A DNA stretch of 64,000 bases from Solea solea (lineage: Eukaryota > Chordata > Actinopteri > Pleuronectiformes > Soleidae): contig NC_081147.1 of the NCBI RefSeq assembly GCF_958295425.1, positions 1,695,690 through 1,759,689 of the forward strand, read 5' to 3'. Position numbers and translations under genes: made by a program. This document shows, piece by piece, positions 12,657-24,760 of this stretch (position 1 is its first letter; each line of letters starts with the position of its first letter). The notes beneath the pieces are model-generated. The model did no database searches. It had not been told where the DNA came from and was given only the letters and a program-made list of their open reading frames with translations.

Positions 12657-13689
12657 CATTTTATTCACGGAAAAAGCACAGAACGGCAATAATAATAATT
12701 ATAAAAAAATATGATGGGTTGGAATGAAAAAGGCAACACTGGAGCACAGTGAGATAAATTAATTACCTAATGACAAGATAATAAGATGAGGCACAGGAGC
12801 AAATACAATTAGATATATATATATTAAAAGAGTAAGAATGTGGCGATGGATTTCACATATAAGGTTTATTATGTCAAAACCTCATAAAATAAATGATGTC
12901 ATTGTAAGAAAAATAATCTTTATAAAGGGGGGGAGGAGTCTGGGTCATAGAGCCTCGCAAGAGTGGAGTAAGAAAGCCAATGGCAAAATTTGAATGCAGT
13001 AGCTGGTGTTTGACCAGAGAGGGCAGTAGATTTTTATCATATTTACAATTTCAATACTTTTACACAGAACTGTAAAGATTTGCACCTCAATCAACAAATA
13101 ACATTAACAAGAAACCCGTATACACTGTTTTACACATGAAAAATGTGCTTTAAGGGGTTTAAGTTACACTTTAATGATTCATGAAAACCAGAGTACAGGA
13201 AGCAATCAGGTCGCGTGTGAGTGGCAAAAAGTTGGAAGCAGAATCTGAACTCCGATAATTCAGGCTTTTATTGGACATGGACCATTTACACGTGTAGTAC
13301 TTTATGTATTTTCACTTCAATCCAATGTAATTATGTAATGTAATCTAAATCCAATGTAAAGCACCTTTAAAACAACATAGTTAACCAAAGTGCCGTACAG
13401 TAAGATGGCTAACATTTGAAAAAACATAAAATCATACACGGCACAAGTCGACTGCCAAAGAGAAAGGATGAATTTTAAAGACAGACTTTGATGAACCGAT
13501 CAGAGAAACGAGATTATAAAGTGAGAAGTATGGACGTTTTCCAATAGAGAATATTCAAAGTTGCCCCCTGGTGGCTATTCAATATATTCCTACTTTTGGG
13601 TTGATTGAAGCAAGGAAACTGGACGACTACATCAATTTTTTTCATATACAGTGTACGGTGTGCAATCCCCAGTCCTCTTTACTGATTGT

Positions 13690-13830
13690 TGGGGTGAATG
13701 TGAGGGTAAATGGCGACCCGTCCAGGGTGCAACCCCCATCTTTTGCCCTGTGTCAGCTGGGATTGGCTCCAGTGGTTCCTGCGACCTTCATGTGGAGGAT
13801 AAAGCAGTAGATGATGAATGAATGAATGTC
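13690..13830 (+). mobile_element. LINE 3' tail fragment
   Basis: Contains 'gacccgtccagggtgcaacc', 'gtcagctgggattggctcca' and 'aggataaagcagtagatgat', and ends in a GATGAATGAATGAATG tail. This sequence is the familiar 3' end of a fish L2/Rex-like non-LTR family, which terminates in short tandem repeats. 5'-truncated and non-coding. Confidence 0.75.
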
Positions 13831-14819
13831 GTTCTCGTGTTGTGGTGGAGGACATCTCTCTTTAAAACAAGTTGTTTGTGCTTTTGAAGCACTGACATCA
13901 TATTCACGGTTAACGGATCGTATCGGATTTTCCTTTTTCCAATACTATTGATTATTGTTTTTCGGGGTCATCTGTAACATTCTTCTGGAATCAGTGAAAG
14001 GACCTTGAATGAATCAGGGACCCCAGACTCGGCGTACATCGGGGGTCGTGTGCGTGTCCGTGTCAGCAGCGTTTCATTTTCAGCTCTCTTGAACATCCAC
14101 AGTCGTTGCCTCGGATCAGAGGCAATCCTTTTATTTCACGCTGCTCCCACGGTCGGGCTTTGGCAGAACTCCCGTCCTTCTCTCTGCTCTCAAATCCCTG
14201 TGATGATCAGTGGAAAAACAAAAATAGAAAAAAAACCTTTGAGAATCCATAACTGCGTCACTTTGCCTCTCCTAAATGTGCGACATGTTGCAGCGGCACA
14301 TTTTCATGTTTCATTTCCTCCTTTTCCTCCACTCTCTCCTCTTTCTCTCCCTCCACAGTCTATTACTTACACCAGAATGCGTCACAGTTCTATACGACAC
14401 TGTTCTATACCTTCCGCGGTCTTCTCTGCACCTCCTTTCTCCTTGCAGAGGTTGAATGTGTCGAGGTGGGACTGTAGTTATTAGCTGTCGGGGCTTGACG
14501 TTCATTTGTTGTTATCAGCACTTGTCTAATGGCTACTTAATGGGATTAATGGGCATAAGGTAATGAGTGTGGGATGGAGGGATGGCTGCAGGGTGGAGAA
14601 AAAATGAATGGGTGGGGGAAGGTAGCTTTGCAAAACGGCTAAACAAGTTGGAGGGATTTGCTTACACCAGGAGGTTTTAGAGAAACTGCAGATGGGAAAA
14701 AGTGCAATCCAGGATTTCACACTGCACAGGATGTTTTCCACTAGCTTAGTGCCGGTTCTGATGCTAACACAGTTCCCACTGGGACTGAGCATTGCTATTT
14801 TTATTTTTTACATTTTGCA

Positions 14820-16085
14820 GCAGACACCAAGAAGCCGCTAAGAGGCGTAAACTGTAACACCCACACCGTCCTCCTCCCTCGACTACGTCCTACAAGGATG
14901 CAAACACAGAAAAACCAGCAGAAGGAGGGTGGGCATCCTCGCCCCGAGGGAAGGTCCTCTGGCTCTTTTAGTATTCTAGGTAACAGCCCTATCTTTTAAA
15001 AGCTGGGGGATTTGAATGGAGGAGTATATACCTGATGCTTTGTGCTATTCAAGCATCAATTCACTGTATAGCAGAGAATTCTTCCCCTTGTGTCACCTGG
15101 CAACATCCCTGACAATTCCATTTTGACAGAAATTGTCAAGAGGCCCCAACAAAAAGTTCCAGAACTGAGTTCTGCTGCTGTAAAAAACCTGAATGTTCAG
15201 ACGTTTAACAGGGTAAATGCTTCTAGGATTAGGGTTGGTGCAAGATCACCTAGTGTTAACTCAGAATTCCACAGGGAGGGTGAGGTTGGATTTTTGTTAA
15301 CTTCTGCATCCTTGTGCCTTGTTCTTAAGGATGAATCTATCAAAGCAGACACATAGACTACTTCCTACAAGGATGCAAACACAGAAAACCAGCAGAGGGA
15401 AGGTGGGCATCCTCGCCCCGAGGGAAGGTCCTCTGGCTCTTTTAGTATTCTGGGTAATGGCCCTATCTTTTACAAGCCAAGGGATTTGGATAGAGGAGTA
15501 TACGTGACGTTGTTCAAGCATCAATTCTCTGTGTAGCAGAGGAGTTTTCCCCTTGTGTCACCGGGCAACATCCCTTTGCTGCACATGGGAAGTGATTGTT
15601 TTACGTTTAGGACTCGTGGAGGCAGAAGCACAACAGCTACACAACGAAAAGTGAAGCAAGACAATTTGAGCTGACAGAAAACGTCAAGAGGCCCCAACGG
15701 AAAGTTCCAGAAGTGAGTTCTGCTGCTTTAAATAGCCTGAATGTTCAGACGTTTAACAGGATAAATGCTTCTAGGGTTGAGTTGGTAGCAAGATCACCTA
15801 GTGTACTTGCTAATTTGGTTAGATTTTTGTTAACTTCTGCATCCTTGTGCCTTGTTCTTGAGGATGAATCCATCAAAGCAGACACATAGAAGCAGCTAAG
15901 AGGCGTAAACAGTAACCCCCACACTGTCCTCCTCCCTCGACTGCTTCCTACAAGGATGCAAACACAGAAAAACCAGCAGAGGGAGAGTGGGCATCCTCGC
16001 CCCTGAGGGAAGGTCCTCTGGCTCTTTTAGTGTTCTGGGTAATGGCCCCATCTTTTACAAGCCAGGGAATTTGGATGGAGGAGTG
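14820..16085 (+). repeat. Tandem array of a roughly 0.5-kb unit (2.4 copies)
   Basis: The block 'tcctacaaggatgcaaacac' recurs near 14888, 15363 and 15946. Each time it is followed by 'gggcatcctcgcccc', 'gaaggtcctctggctctttt' and a 'ggaggagt(g/a)ta' stretch, and in the first two units by 'gaatgttcagacgtttaaca'. Spacings are about 475 and 583 bp. The units differ by indels and substitutions, so the array is not recent. No reading frame is conserved across units. A further diverged relative lies at 18040-18325. Family unknown to me. Confidence 0.85.
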
Positions 16086-18039
16086 TATTGCTAGGGAGCG
16101 GGGAATTTTAATGTCGTCTCAGAGGTGACTCTCTCCCGGGAGTTATGACAGAAATATTGATCACGCTTCCACGTCTAGCGAGAGGAGGCGGAACAGCAAG
16201 GGCAGCAGAGAGAGGAATATTGAACGGGATAATGGCGAAAGGCAGCCAGTTGTATGAGAGCAATCGAGCCGGGCTCAGAGCGGGGCTCGGGCTGGAGGAG
16301 TAGAGGAGATTGAAAATCTCTTGTTTCATCGAGAGCTGGACGAGAAATCACCACATCTGCTAATTGCTTTGAAAATTAACAAACTCCCACCACAGTTTAC
16401 GATTAATATCTTGCATCATTACGATAGTTTCTTCTCAATCTCAAGATTGCAGAAACACGGAATCCCCTGCAGCTCGAGGCGATGCAAGGTTAATGTGTAG
16501 AAAACAGTTGACGGCTTCATTACTCCGTCTTCCTGCCTCTGCAGTCCACCGGTCCATGGCTAATAAGTTTATAAGGAAGGGATTACGGCTTTATAAAAGG
16601 CCATTCAGTCTTCCCCCTAGAAACCCATCACACCTCTAATTACCAGCTTGAGAGAGGAAAAAAAAACGGTTAAAGCCCGACGTGTTGGCGTAAACGACCT
16701 GATGGAGTGGGTCGACGCTAAAGTGTTTACTGCTGTGGAACTTTCTGGAATTGCGGCAGCTGATGCACACAGCCATGGGAGTACGGCGGAGAGCGGAAAA
16801 CCCCGGTACTCATCAAACAAAAACACTTGTTTTCCATCACAACGTCTGGATATTTTGATCTCGTGTTGTTTTTTTACACCTCCGCTCACAAATCCAGGAG
16901 AATTGATTCTGCTCAGTGCAAGTAATTAACTGGCATTATGAGATCCCTGCTGCCAAAAAAAAAAGAAAGGAGAGAGAAGAGAAGACCAAAAACAAAAGCT
17001 ACTGCGGTTTTAATGCCAGGATCAGGGGCTGGGATGTCGACAGGCTGCCTGGCCGCGGGGGCTAAACCCAGGCTTAGCACTGACACGGAGAGATTGCAGA
17101 GCGCAGAGGAGGCAGGGAAAAAAAATGCCTTTCATGGATTCAGGCAGATTATGGAGTTAAAGTCACCTGTCGACAACAGTTCATGGTCGCGACGAATACT
17201 TTCCATCTATCTCAGAAGCATGGTTCCCCCCGTCCCCACTCACTCTTGCTGACAATGACAGATTACAATATCGCTCCCAGACTTGTGCTCAGCGCAGTCG
17301 CCATCCCTCACAGTGGCAGTTGTCAAGTACAGCAAAGCAGGCTGGGTCCGGTTTACTCAGTTCAGTGCCGTTTCGGAAGCAAAAAATAGGACATCAATCA
17401 ACAAGTTTGAGTGGCGGAAGGGAGAAACACTAACTCCCGTACGAGGAAAATGAAGTTGTGTTAAATTTGATGGAAATCAACGGCCGTGCTTGGTGACATT
17501 TCTCAACTTGATCAGAATTACACTCATGCAGCCAAATAGCTCAGCTGTGATCGTTATCAACACAGACATCCGGTGTCCGAAGGTCACAATGAGCACAGTG
17601 TTTGACCGTTTACGTGAGGGTTTCATTCAAAGGTTATCAGACGCTTGGGTGTGTTGTCATGTGATTCCAACAACTGTCTACAAACATGGTCTCTTCTTGG
17701 TTTCCAATAAACCAGTTGCACTCTTTCTGGTAAGCCGAGATGTTCTAAAGTCGACATCTGCAAAAGCTTACAAGAATATTTAGCAATGAATGAATGAATT
17801 ATAGGATTTAGTGAAGGCTCTGCTGCTTTTTAATTTGATACCATGTGGAGTCTCTCGGGGCTAACAACCAAAACAACGACTAAAAGACAACGTCCACAGT
17901 TTTTAACGATATCCCTAGTTTTATCTTTCCCCTTAAGGATAACTGGTTAAAAAGCCGACTTATACTTTAGTGTAAGTTGTAAGTGACGCTCCGTGAATTT
18001 AGTCCGTTGTCAAATGATTTCACACAAGGCATGTGTCGC

Positions 18040-18325
18040 CCAGCAATATCCACGTGCTGCACATGGGAACTGATTTGTTTTATGTTTAGGACTCAGAAGT
18101 ACGACGGCTACACAGCGAAAAGTAAAGCGAGACATTTGATTTTGACATAAAATGTCAAGAGGCACCAACGGAGAGTTCCAGAACTGGATTCTGCTGCTGA
18201 ATGTTCAGACGTTTAACAGGATAAACCCTTCTAATTTACCTAGTGTTTTGGTAATTACTCAGAATTCCTCCAGGGGCGGCAAGGTTGGATTTTTGTTAAC
18301 CTCTGCATCCTTGTGCTGTATGGTC
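18040..18325 (+). repeat. Dispersed relative of the 14.8-16.1 kb array
   Basis: Shares 'ctgcacatgggaactgattt', 'acagcgaaaagtaaagcgag', 'gaatgttcagacgtttaaca' and 'tttttgttaacctctgcatc' with the array unit near 15575-15850, in the same orientation. Confidence 0.8.
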
Positions 18326-19109
18326 CGTAATTTGTTCTCGATAGCAAGAAGTTAGCAACTCCTATAAAAATTGCAGAACATGCAGCCAACAAAAACAGTT
18401 AGTTCTACGTCAAACAGCGAATTCCTGTGTTGTGTGCGGAGCTCTGATTGACGGAGGGTGTGGGATGTGTTTGTTGTATTTTGTCAAAGGTCATTTTTTG
18501 TTATAAAAGACAGTGTAGTTACGTTGAAAGTTCCATAGAAAACTTGATTGACTGGATGGACAGAGACTTTTAAAGCCTAAGCTAAGAACTTTAGCTGAGA
18601 AAATCTGCTTCCTGTTTACACTGGCACACGTTGACCTGCCAGTGAAACTAAATGGTTATGTTTTCATATTAGATTTAGTGTGGATGCAGAATAGTATTAT
18701 GAAGTCTCATCTGGGCCCAAACTTGTTTTTGGTATAGTAGTGGAGAAGAAGCTGAAGTGTAGCCTGTTATTGTTTTTCCGTTATACAGTTCTAGCTCTGC
18801 TCGACTCTTCTCGGTTTAGTGTCAGTCGCGTTGTTTTCCATGATTTCATAGTTCCTCCTCAAGTCATCGTAGCACGGCTGCGTGAAACTGCCGTGACGTG
18901 GTTTTCTACGTGACACAAACACGCAAACTAGTGACTTGCAAAGCAGTTTGTTTTGGGTGTAACTGAATCATTTGGATCAGTGGATTAAAAAGATTTGTTC
19001 ACAGAATCGTGAACAAATCATGACGTCACATTTTATGATGCAAACCTTCTTGCAGTGAGGCTGAAAACAGCTGCTGAAGAAACGAGTTGCCTGAAATATT
19101 GTCTGGTTT

Positions 19110-19134
19110 TATATATATATATATATATATATAT
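19110..19134. repeat. (TA)n microsatellite
   Basis: About 12 TA units. Confidence 0.95.
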
Positions 19135-20307
19135 GTGTGAAGGTCGCGCTCATGACTCTTCCAGTGACGACAATCAGTGGCCGGCAGGGTGTTGACGTCT
19201 CATTAAGCTGATACTCAGAAAAAAGCACCAGGTACCAGGTTCTATCACTGATGGAAAAACAAAATAAAACGAGTCGAGTTGAGTCTTGCTAGAACTGTGT
19301 AATGGAAAAGCTCCAATTGTAATTTTCAGAGACAGAACTTTGTAGAACAGATGGTAACTTTTCTTGGGTGAACAGTGAGCGGGAAAGTCGGGCATTTTCT
19401 TGTCATAAATAACTCCCTCTGCGAGCTTAAAGTTTAATTGGTGCGGCTGGAATTATGTGGCCCATTAAGGGGAAGTTGGACGATTTACATTCTCGGTGGG
19501 GATGGAAGTATAGAACCCTTTGTCAAAGTGACGGGATCCATTTCAGCCAAACGACTTCAAATTAATGGCGGCCATTTTGAGGAAACAGAGGGGGGGAGGG
19601 GGTTCATTTCAGGGTGACGGCGTCGAGGGACGAAGCATTGTTTTTTCGAAGGACTTCATTAGTGTGGTGGTTCGTTTCATTTTGGGGAATCAGTCAAGTA
19701 ATCTCACCATCAACCTGTTGCCCCCACACACAAAAAAAAAATGAGTAAAATGTGTAATTTTTCGAAGGCCGAATGAGGCTGAAATGTAAAGGAAGCCAGT
19801 TTGACATGTAGTCTTTGCATCGTCCCTGCCCTTGTCTCTCTCTCTCTACACTCCTGTCTCTTTCTGGCTCTCTTGCATCTCCTGTAGTGCATTGTGCTAG
19901 TCGTACTTCAGCTCCTCTTGACAGAACTGCATTGCAACCCTCTTCCATCTTATAGTGCATCGCCTCTCCTCTCCCGCCCGCTGCAGTATGGCAGTAGATT
20001 GTTCCTCCACAGACTCATGCATCCCTCCTTCCTTGCTATTGCCTTTTTAAAGTATGTTGCCCTCCCTCTTCCTCCTCCTCTTCCTCCTCCTCCTCCCTCA
20101 GTCGACCCCACTGCCACACACTCCCCCCCCGCTGAGCGTTGGCAGCAGTGCGACACCTTAGACGACCGAGCCTTGCTGTCTTGCTCCGCTCTCCTTGATT
20201 AAGACAAAAGCGGTTGTTTTCCTTAATGAGGACAAACAACGTAGAGTTGGTCATGAACGTGTTGTTAGAGTATTGCTGTGTTTAATTCTGATCTTTTGTT
20301 TTATTAG

Positions 20308-20346
20308 ACCCCAAAGGCTCCAAAAATGAAGCTACTCACAAGAAAG
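20308..20346 (+). CDS. glra1: glra1 candidate cassette exon: 13-residue extracellular insert
   Basis: A 39-nt block lies between TTTTGTTTTATTAG and GTACTC. It begins and ends in phase 1, exactly what exon 2 and exon 3 require, so including it keeps the frame. The stretch becomes NFK-DPKGSKNEATHKK-GPPV instead of NFK-GPPV. The insert is hydrophilic and Lys-rich, with no stop and no N-glycosylation sequon, and falls between mature residues 33 and 34, in the loop before strand beta1 of the extracellular domain. The donor is weak, while a U-rich tract follows immediately (20349-20411), a common arrangement for regulated exons helped by U-rich-binding factors. I recall, without being able to check, a zebrafish alpha1 long form with an N-terminal insert of about 15 residues; this could be its counterpart. 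Not proven without transcripts. Confidence 0.72.
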
Positions 20347-20348
20347 GT

Positions 20349-20411
20349 ACTCTCCTGAACTTCTGTTTCTTTTGTTTTTCTTCCTCTTGTTCCTCCTATT
20401 CTTCTCTTCTC
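20349..20411 (+). promoter_or_regulatory. U-rich intronic tract after the cassette donor
   Basis: Almost all pyrimidine: runs such as TTTCTTTTGTTTTTCTTCCT and TTCTTCTCTTCTCT begin within a few bases of the weak GTACTC donor. TIA-type proteins bind U-rich RNA just after weak donors and promote inclusion; PTB binds UCUU/UUCUCU and often represses. The sequence alone cannot say which applies. Confidence 0.45.
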
Positions 20412-23400
20412 TGACCATGGTTTTTTCTGTTTAACTCATGCAATGATGAGGCATTTTCCAATGGTTGGTAGGAACATTCCGGGAAATGCTCATTTTGTGC
20501 AAATATAAGAGATGATGGTGATGATGGTGATGATGATGATGATGATGATGTGTTCCTGTAGTATTTTAATTACATTTCAACGTCATGAATTGTTTTGACA
20601 AGTTTCTTTTCTCCCTGAACACCACAGAACTGTTCTTGTGGCAAAAGTATGACAGTTAATTTTACCGTTAATACATTATTAACCTGTGTTTTACTGTAAA
20701 ACTGTTAAATAAGGTCTTTACCCGCAGGAAATACTGATGTTTTGTCAAATGTTGGCTTGTGTAGAAGCTTAAATCATCTCTAAATTACTCGCTGGTCACA
20801 CAAATATACATTTATGCTGTGAAATTCAGCGAATAACTGCTGTACAGAGAGAATAATGGCAACAGAAAGCAGAATTCTTCATTGTTAAAAACCTGCATTT
20901 GATGCCAAATAGAGGTTCAGTAATAGTTTAATAGTAATTAGTTTATCAGTTTAAGTGCTTTTTTATTGTGTCGTATCGTTGGTTTGGCTACAGTATGAAA
21001 AGATCAACTTTGAATTATGCATACACATTCAGATTTGCTGTGCAGGAAATGTACAAACATACATGTAGGTCAGCAGAAATGTGACGATACGGTATTGTTT
21101 TTCATATTAAATATAATATATTACAAATATAGGTCAGAATATGATGTAATGTAGCAGTAGAGTATCACATAATACATTATAGAGCAGTAAAAATTAAATT
21201 AAGTGAGGTTTTTGTGAAATTAAATGTAAAAAAGCAACATTACAGTATATTACAGTCTAAAGTGAGTACAGTAGAGCACAGTCGGTGACAGAATACTTTG
21301 GTAAACACTCGTCTCGGTTTGTTCTCCGCTGATCCGTGTCAAAGAATCTCTCTCAACCCATTTCGCTCGTTAGCCTAACATGCTAACGCTCGTAGCACAG
21401 CAGGCCCTTTACACAGTGGCTCCTGTCACTCGTGACTAATGTGTGCGTGGCCCTAATTTGCATGCAGTGTGGAGACCAAGGCGGAAACACACACACATAT
21501 AGTTTTCCAGATAATTACAGCGAGTGACGATGATGCACCGGTCGAATCGTTTTCAGGAGACACTGACAGACGGAGACGATAACGCAGGTCAGGTAATCTT
21601 ATTTAAAGAATTCATACAAATCATTGAGGAGACTCCAGCTCCGTAGACGCTAACTCAAACCTTAACACCTTCTGCCGAGACCAGGTTTGAGAGTAAGGAC
21701 TGGGTCAAACTTTAAATATTTTCGGTTCTGTTGAGGTTCCTCGTCAGTCTAGTGTTCCACACGTCAACACAAAGTCACGTTCCATTTCAGTTAGCGGTGA
21801 TTTCTCACCAGGAAATCCCCCATTTTAGCGCCAAAAACTTCCCTTTATAAGCTAAAGAAAATTTCCGTGGTTACTGTCTTCTACTTTGTTTTTTACTAAA
21901 ACAAACTCAAACTGTGTGTGTCCACGTACGTCCACGTTGGGTTAACGACATTTGCGCTACGCAGACGCTAGTGGACGTCTGCTGACACGTGGCTGTAAGG
22001 GCTAAGTTAAGCTGTGGACACACTACACAACTTTCACAGTCGTAGCCGATTTTGAAAAGACAGAAAAGCTAATTTTTTGATAAGGGATTGCAGACGACAT
22101 GGTTTGTCAAATCAACTGAAGCCAACTGAACACATTTAAACTGTCATGAGAGCCTACAACTGCGACTGAGTCAACTAGCCATACCGACGATGTGCTGACG
22201 ATGTAGACTCTGCCCAACTGTGAATTGTGGGTAAATTGGGGCAGCTTTAGGCTAACTGTCCCTTTTAAACTAATAACTTTTAGGGATAGACATCAAACAA
22301 AGAGGTAGTTACGAGATTTTTCCCAAAATAATTGAATCCAAACAAACTAATGTCACTGTCGTCAAGCTAACAGCGGTTAGTAACATTGCTAACAACGACA
22401 AAATGTGTATGTACGTACCATAAACTTGTCCAGCAGTAAAACCAGGTAATTTTTGACAATATTTAGCTTGAACCACAGAACATTTTGAGGGGCTGTCCCA
22501 ATTCATAGGGGGCTGCATTTAAACCACTGTCCCTTTAAACTTGGGGGAAAGCTAAGGGGTAGAAATAAGTAATGGGATTGAGCCGTTGACTCGGGTCGTC
22601 ATGGTGTCTTAACACGAGTCAGACAAAAATGAAGTAGAGCGTTGTGCAGAGGATGATCCTTTTGTGTCTGATTACTCCGGCTGACTTCTGCCATTGAGAG
22701 AGCGACAAACTAAAGACCCCAATTACCTCCAGAGCGCTTATTGTCAGCTTCACAGGAGACGGCGTCTCATATTAGCGAGGTGGCAGCTCGTCTGCCTTCA
22801 GGCAGCTGCGACGCATAACTTAGCTCAGGAGACCGAGGGGAAAGAAAAAGAATTAAAAAGCTAATAAAAAAATATAATTTCCCATTTTAATGTTCAAATA
22901 GAGAGCAGAGAACTACAGTGGTGGAGGTTGGGAGATGTTAAAAAGGACGCTAATGTCAAACTTAAGCTCATAATATAATATTTGCAGTAATGACTTGAGG
23001 CATTATCAGGAAAAGAGACAGGAATACAAATGTGTGCAATTACTGCGACTCCATTTTCATAGTGATTTGCTTTGGTTTGCTGGTTTTAATTAAAAGTATG
23101 TCCAGATTTTTTAAACTGATTCACGTGATTAACTCATGAGAAACTACACACTGCTACACAAAAACAGTCAAGGATTTTTTTTAGATTAAAGTATATTTAG
23201 TTCACATAATTAGTGCCAACGAGAAAAAGCTGCTACTTTTGCTTGTGCTAACTAAAAGGCTAATTAGCATCAGCTAGTGCTTTAGACTATGTCAACCTCA
23301 TGCAAAACACATCCGTTTAGTTCATATTAGGCTTAAAAAAAATGTCACAAGAACACTGTTGCTAGGTAACAGCAGTTAGGGGAAGTTGGGAAACTTTTCT

Positions 23401-24324
23401 TATGACAAAAATTGTAACATATGAAGTTAATATCATGGGCTGCGTCCTCGACAGCACCAATATAAACATAACTCGTGATCGTAACACCAAATATATGGCT
23501 AGCTACTTTGTCTTACAGTTAAACAGTCTGTAGTTCTGGAATAATAACAGAGATTTCTACACTGTGTATTTGGATTTTCTTGGCAATTTTACAATTCAGT
23601 AATTGTCTCGAGATCCCAAACTAGCCAACAACTTTCCAGTCTGTTTCCCACTTGTTGTAATATTTCATCTACTATGTCTAATTTAGCCAATTTAGAAAAG
23701 AGAAGCACAGCATAGTGGAGGAGACATGAGGGAAAAAGAAAGATTGGGTTAATATGAAGGGAGGAGAGGACGGATATGTCACAGGCAAACATGACGAAAG
23801 GGACGGTAAATTCTACCAAAGAAAATTAAGGAACAAGAAAATTAAATTCCGTGTGCGCGGATCGAAAGAAAACAAACTCAATTTAAGGTCTGAAAAGAAG
23901 GTGGATGACAGGACATCAAAGCCAGGATGAGGAAAGACGGAATTAAAAAGGGAAAGGAAAGGGAGCGAGGAAACCACAAGAGCAGGAGGCCTGGAGCAAA
24001 GTGCGTAGAGAGAGGAGATAAAGAAGGGAACAAGGACGCACAGAAATGAAGAAGGAAGTATGAGAGAGGAGATTTCTTCTCCCGTCAGCAGGTCAGCATC
24101 CTGAAGCCTCAGCCTCAGCCGCTCTTCCCCGATTAGCGGCTTAAAATCCGCTCCTCCCCCTCTTGTCGAGCGTTTGGCGCGTAAGTCACCTCCTCGCCAC
24201 CCGCGCTTTATGCAGATTAATGTAAGGCCGAGGGATATTTGTCTGCTAACAGACTCTCGGGAGGGCTCGCCTTCTCCTTTTCCCCCGCCCTACGGCGCGG
24301 CGCGGGACGCCTGAGGATTCAATC

Positions 24325-24760
24325 TGTCTCTGTAGATTTACGCTTATCCAGGTGCCTGGTTTCATGGAGGGCGGCTTTGTAATATGATTGCTCAGTGCTT
24401 TAGAGAGGTGACACTTTAATGTGACGGCTGCAGGTTGGAGCATATTGCGGTTATGTTACTTTTTTTTATTGAGAGCAAGGGGGGGGAAGAAATTGCCGCT
24501 ATGTAGATTTATGCTTATCCAAGTGGCCTGTCTGGTGGAGAACACCTTTATAATGTGATTGCACTGTGCTGCAGAAAGCTAACGCTGCAGAATGATTACT
24601 GCAGGCCGGAGCACACGGTGTGGTTTTTTTTTTTTAGTGAATGTAAAGCTCAATATCCTCCTCCCCGCGTAGATTAATTCTCATCCAAGTGGCCTATTTT
24701 AAAGGGTATAATGTGGCTGCGCGGTGCTTCGGAGAGGAAACACTCGCAGGGTTCTTCCCC
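24325..24760 (+). repeat. Degenerate triplication, unit 166-171 bp
   Basis: 'TGTAGATTTACGCTTATCCA' at 24331, 'TGTAGATTTATGCTTATCCA' at 24502 and 'CGTAGATTAATTCTCATCCA' at 24668 head three aligned segments. Each continues with 'g(g/c)cct', 'ataatgtgattgc' or a close match, 'gtgct' and an 'gagaggtgacact'-like or 'gagaggaaacact'-like stretch; the first two also share 'ctgcaggttggagca' and 'ctgcaggccggagca'. The units are separated by A/G-rich or T-rich runs. Non-coding, diverged, and unlike the other repeats in the window. Confidence 0.8.

Noticed and set aside
19021..19028. TGACGTCA, a perfect cAMP-response-element palindrome (another at 54960-54967)
   Set aside because: Isolated 8-mers expected about once per 65 kb by chance on random sequence; no promoter context.
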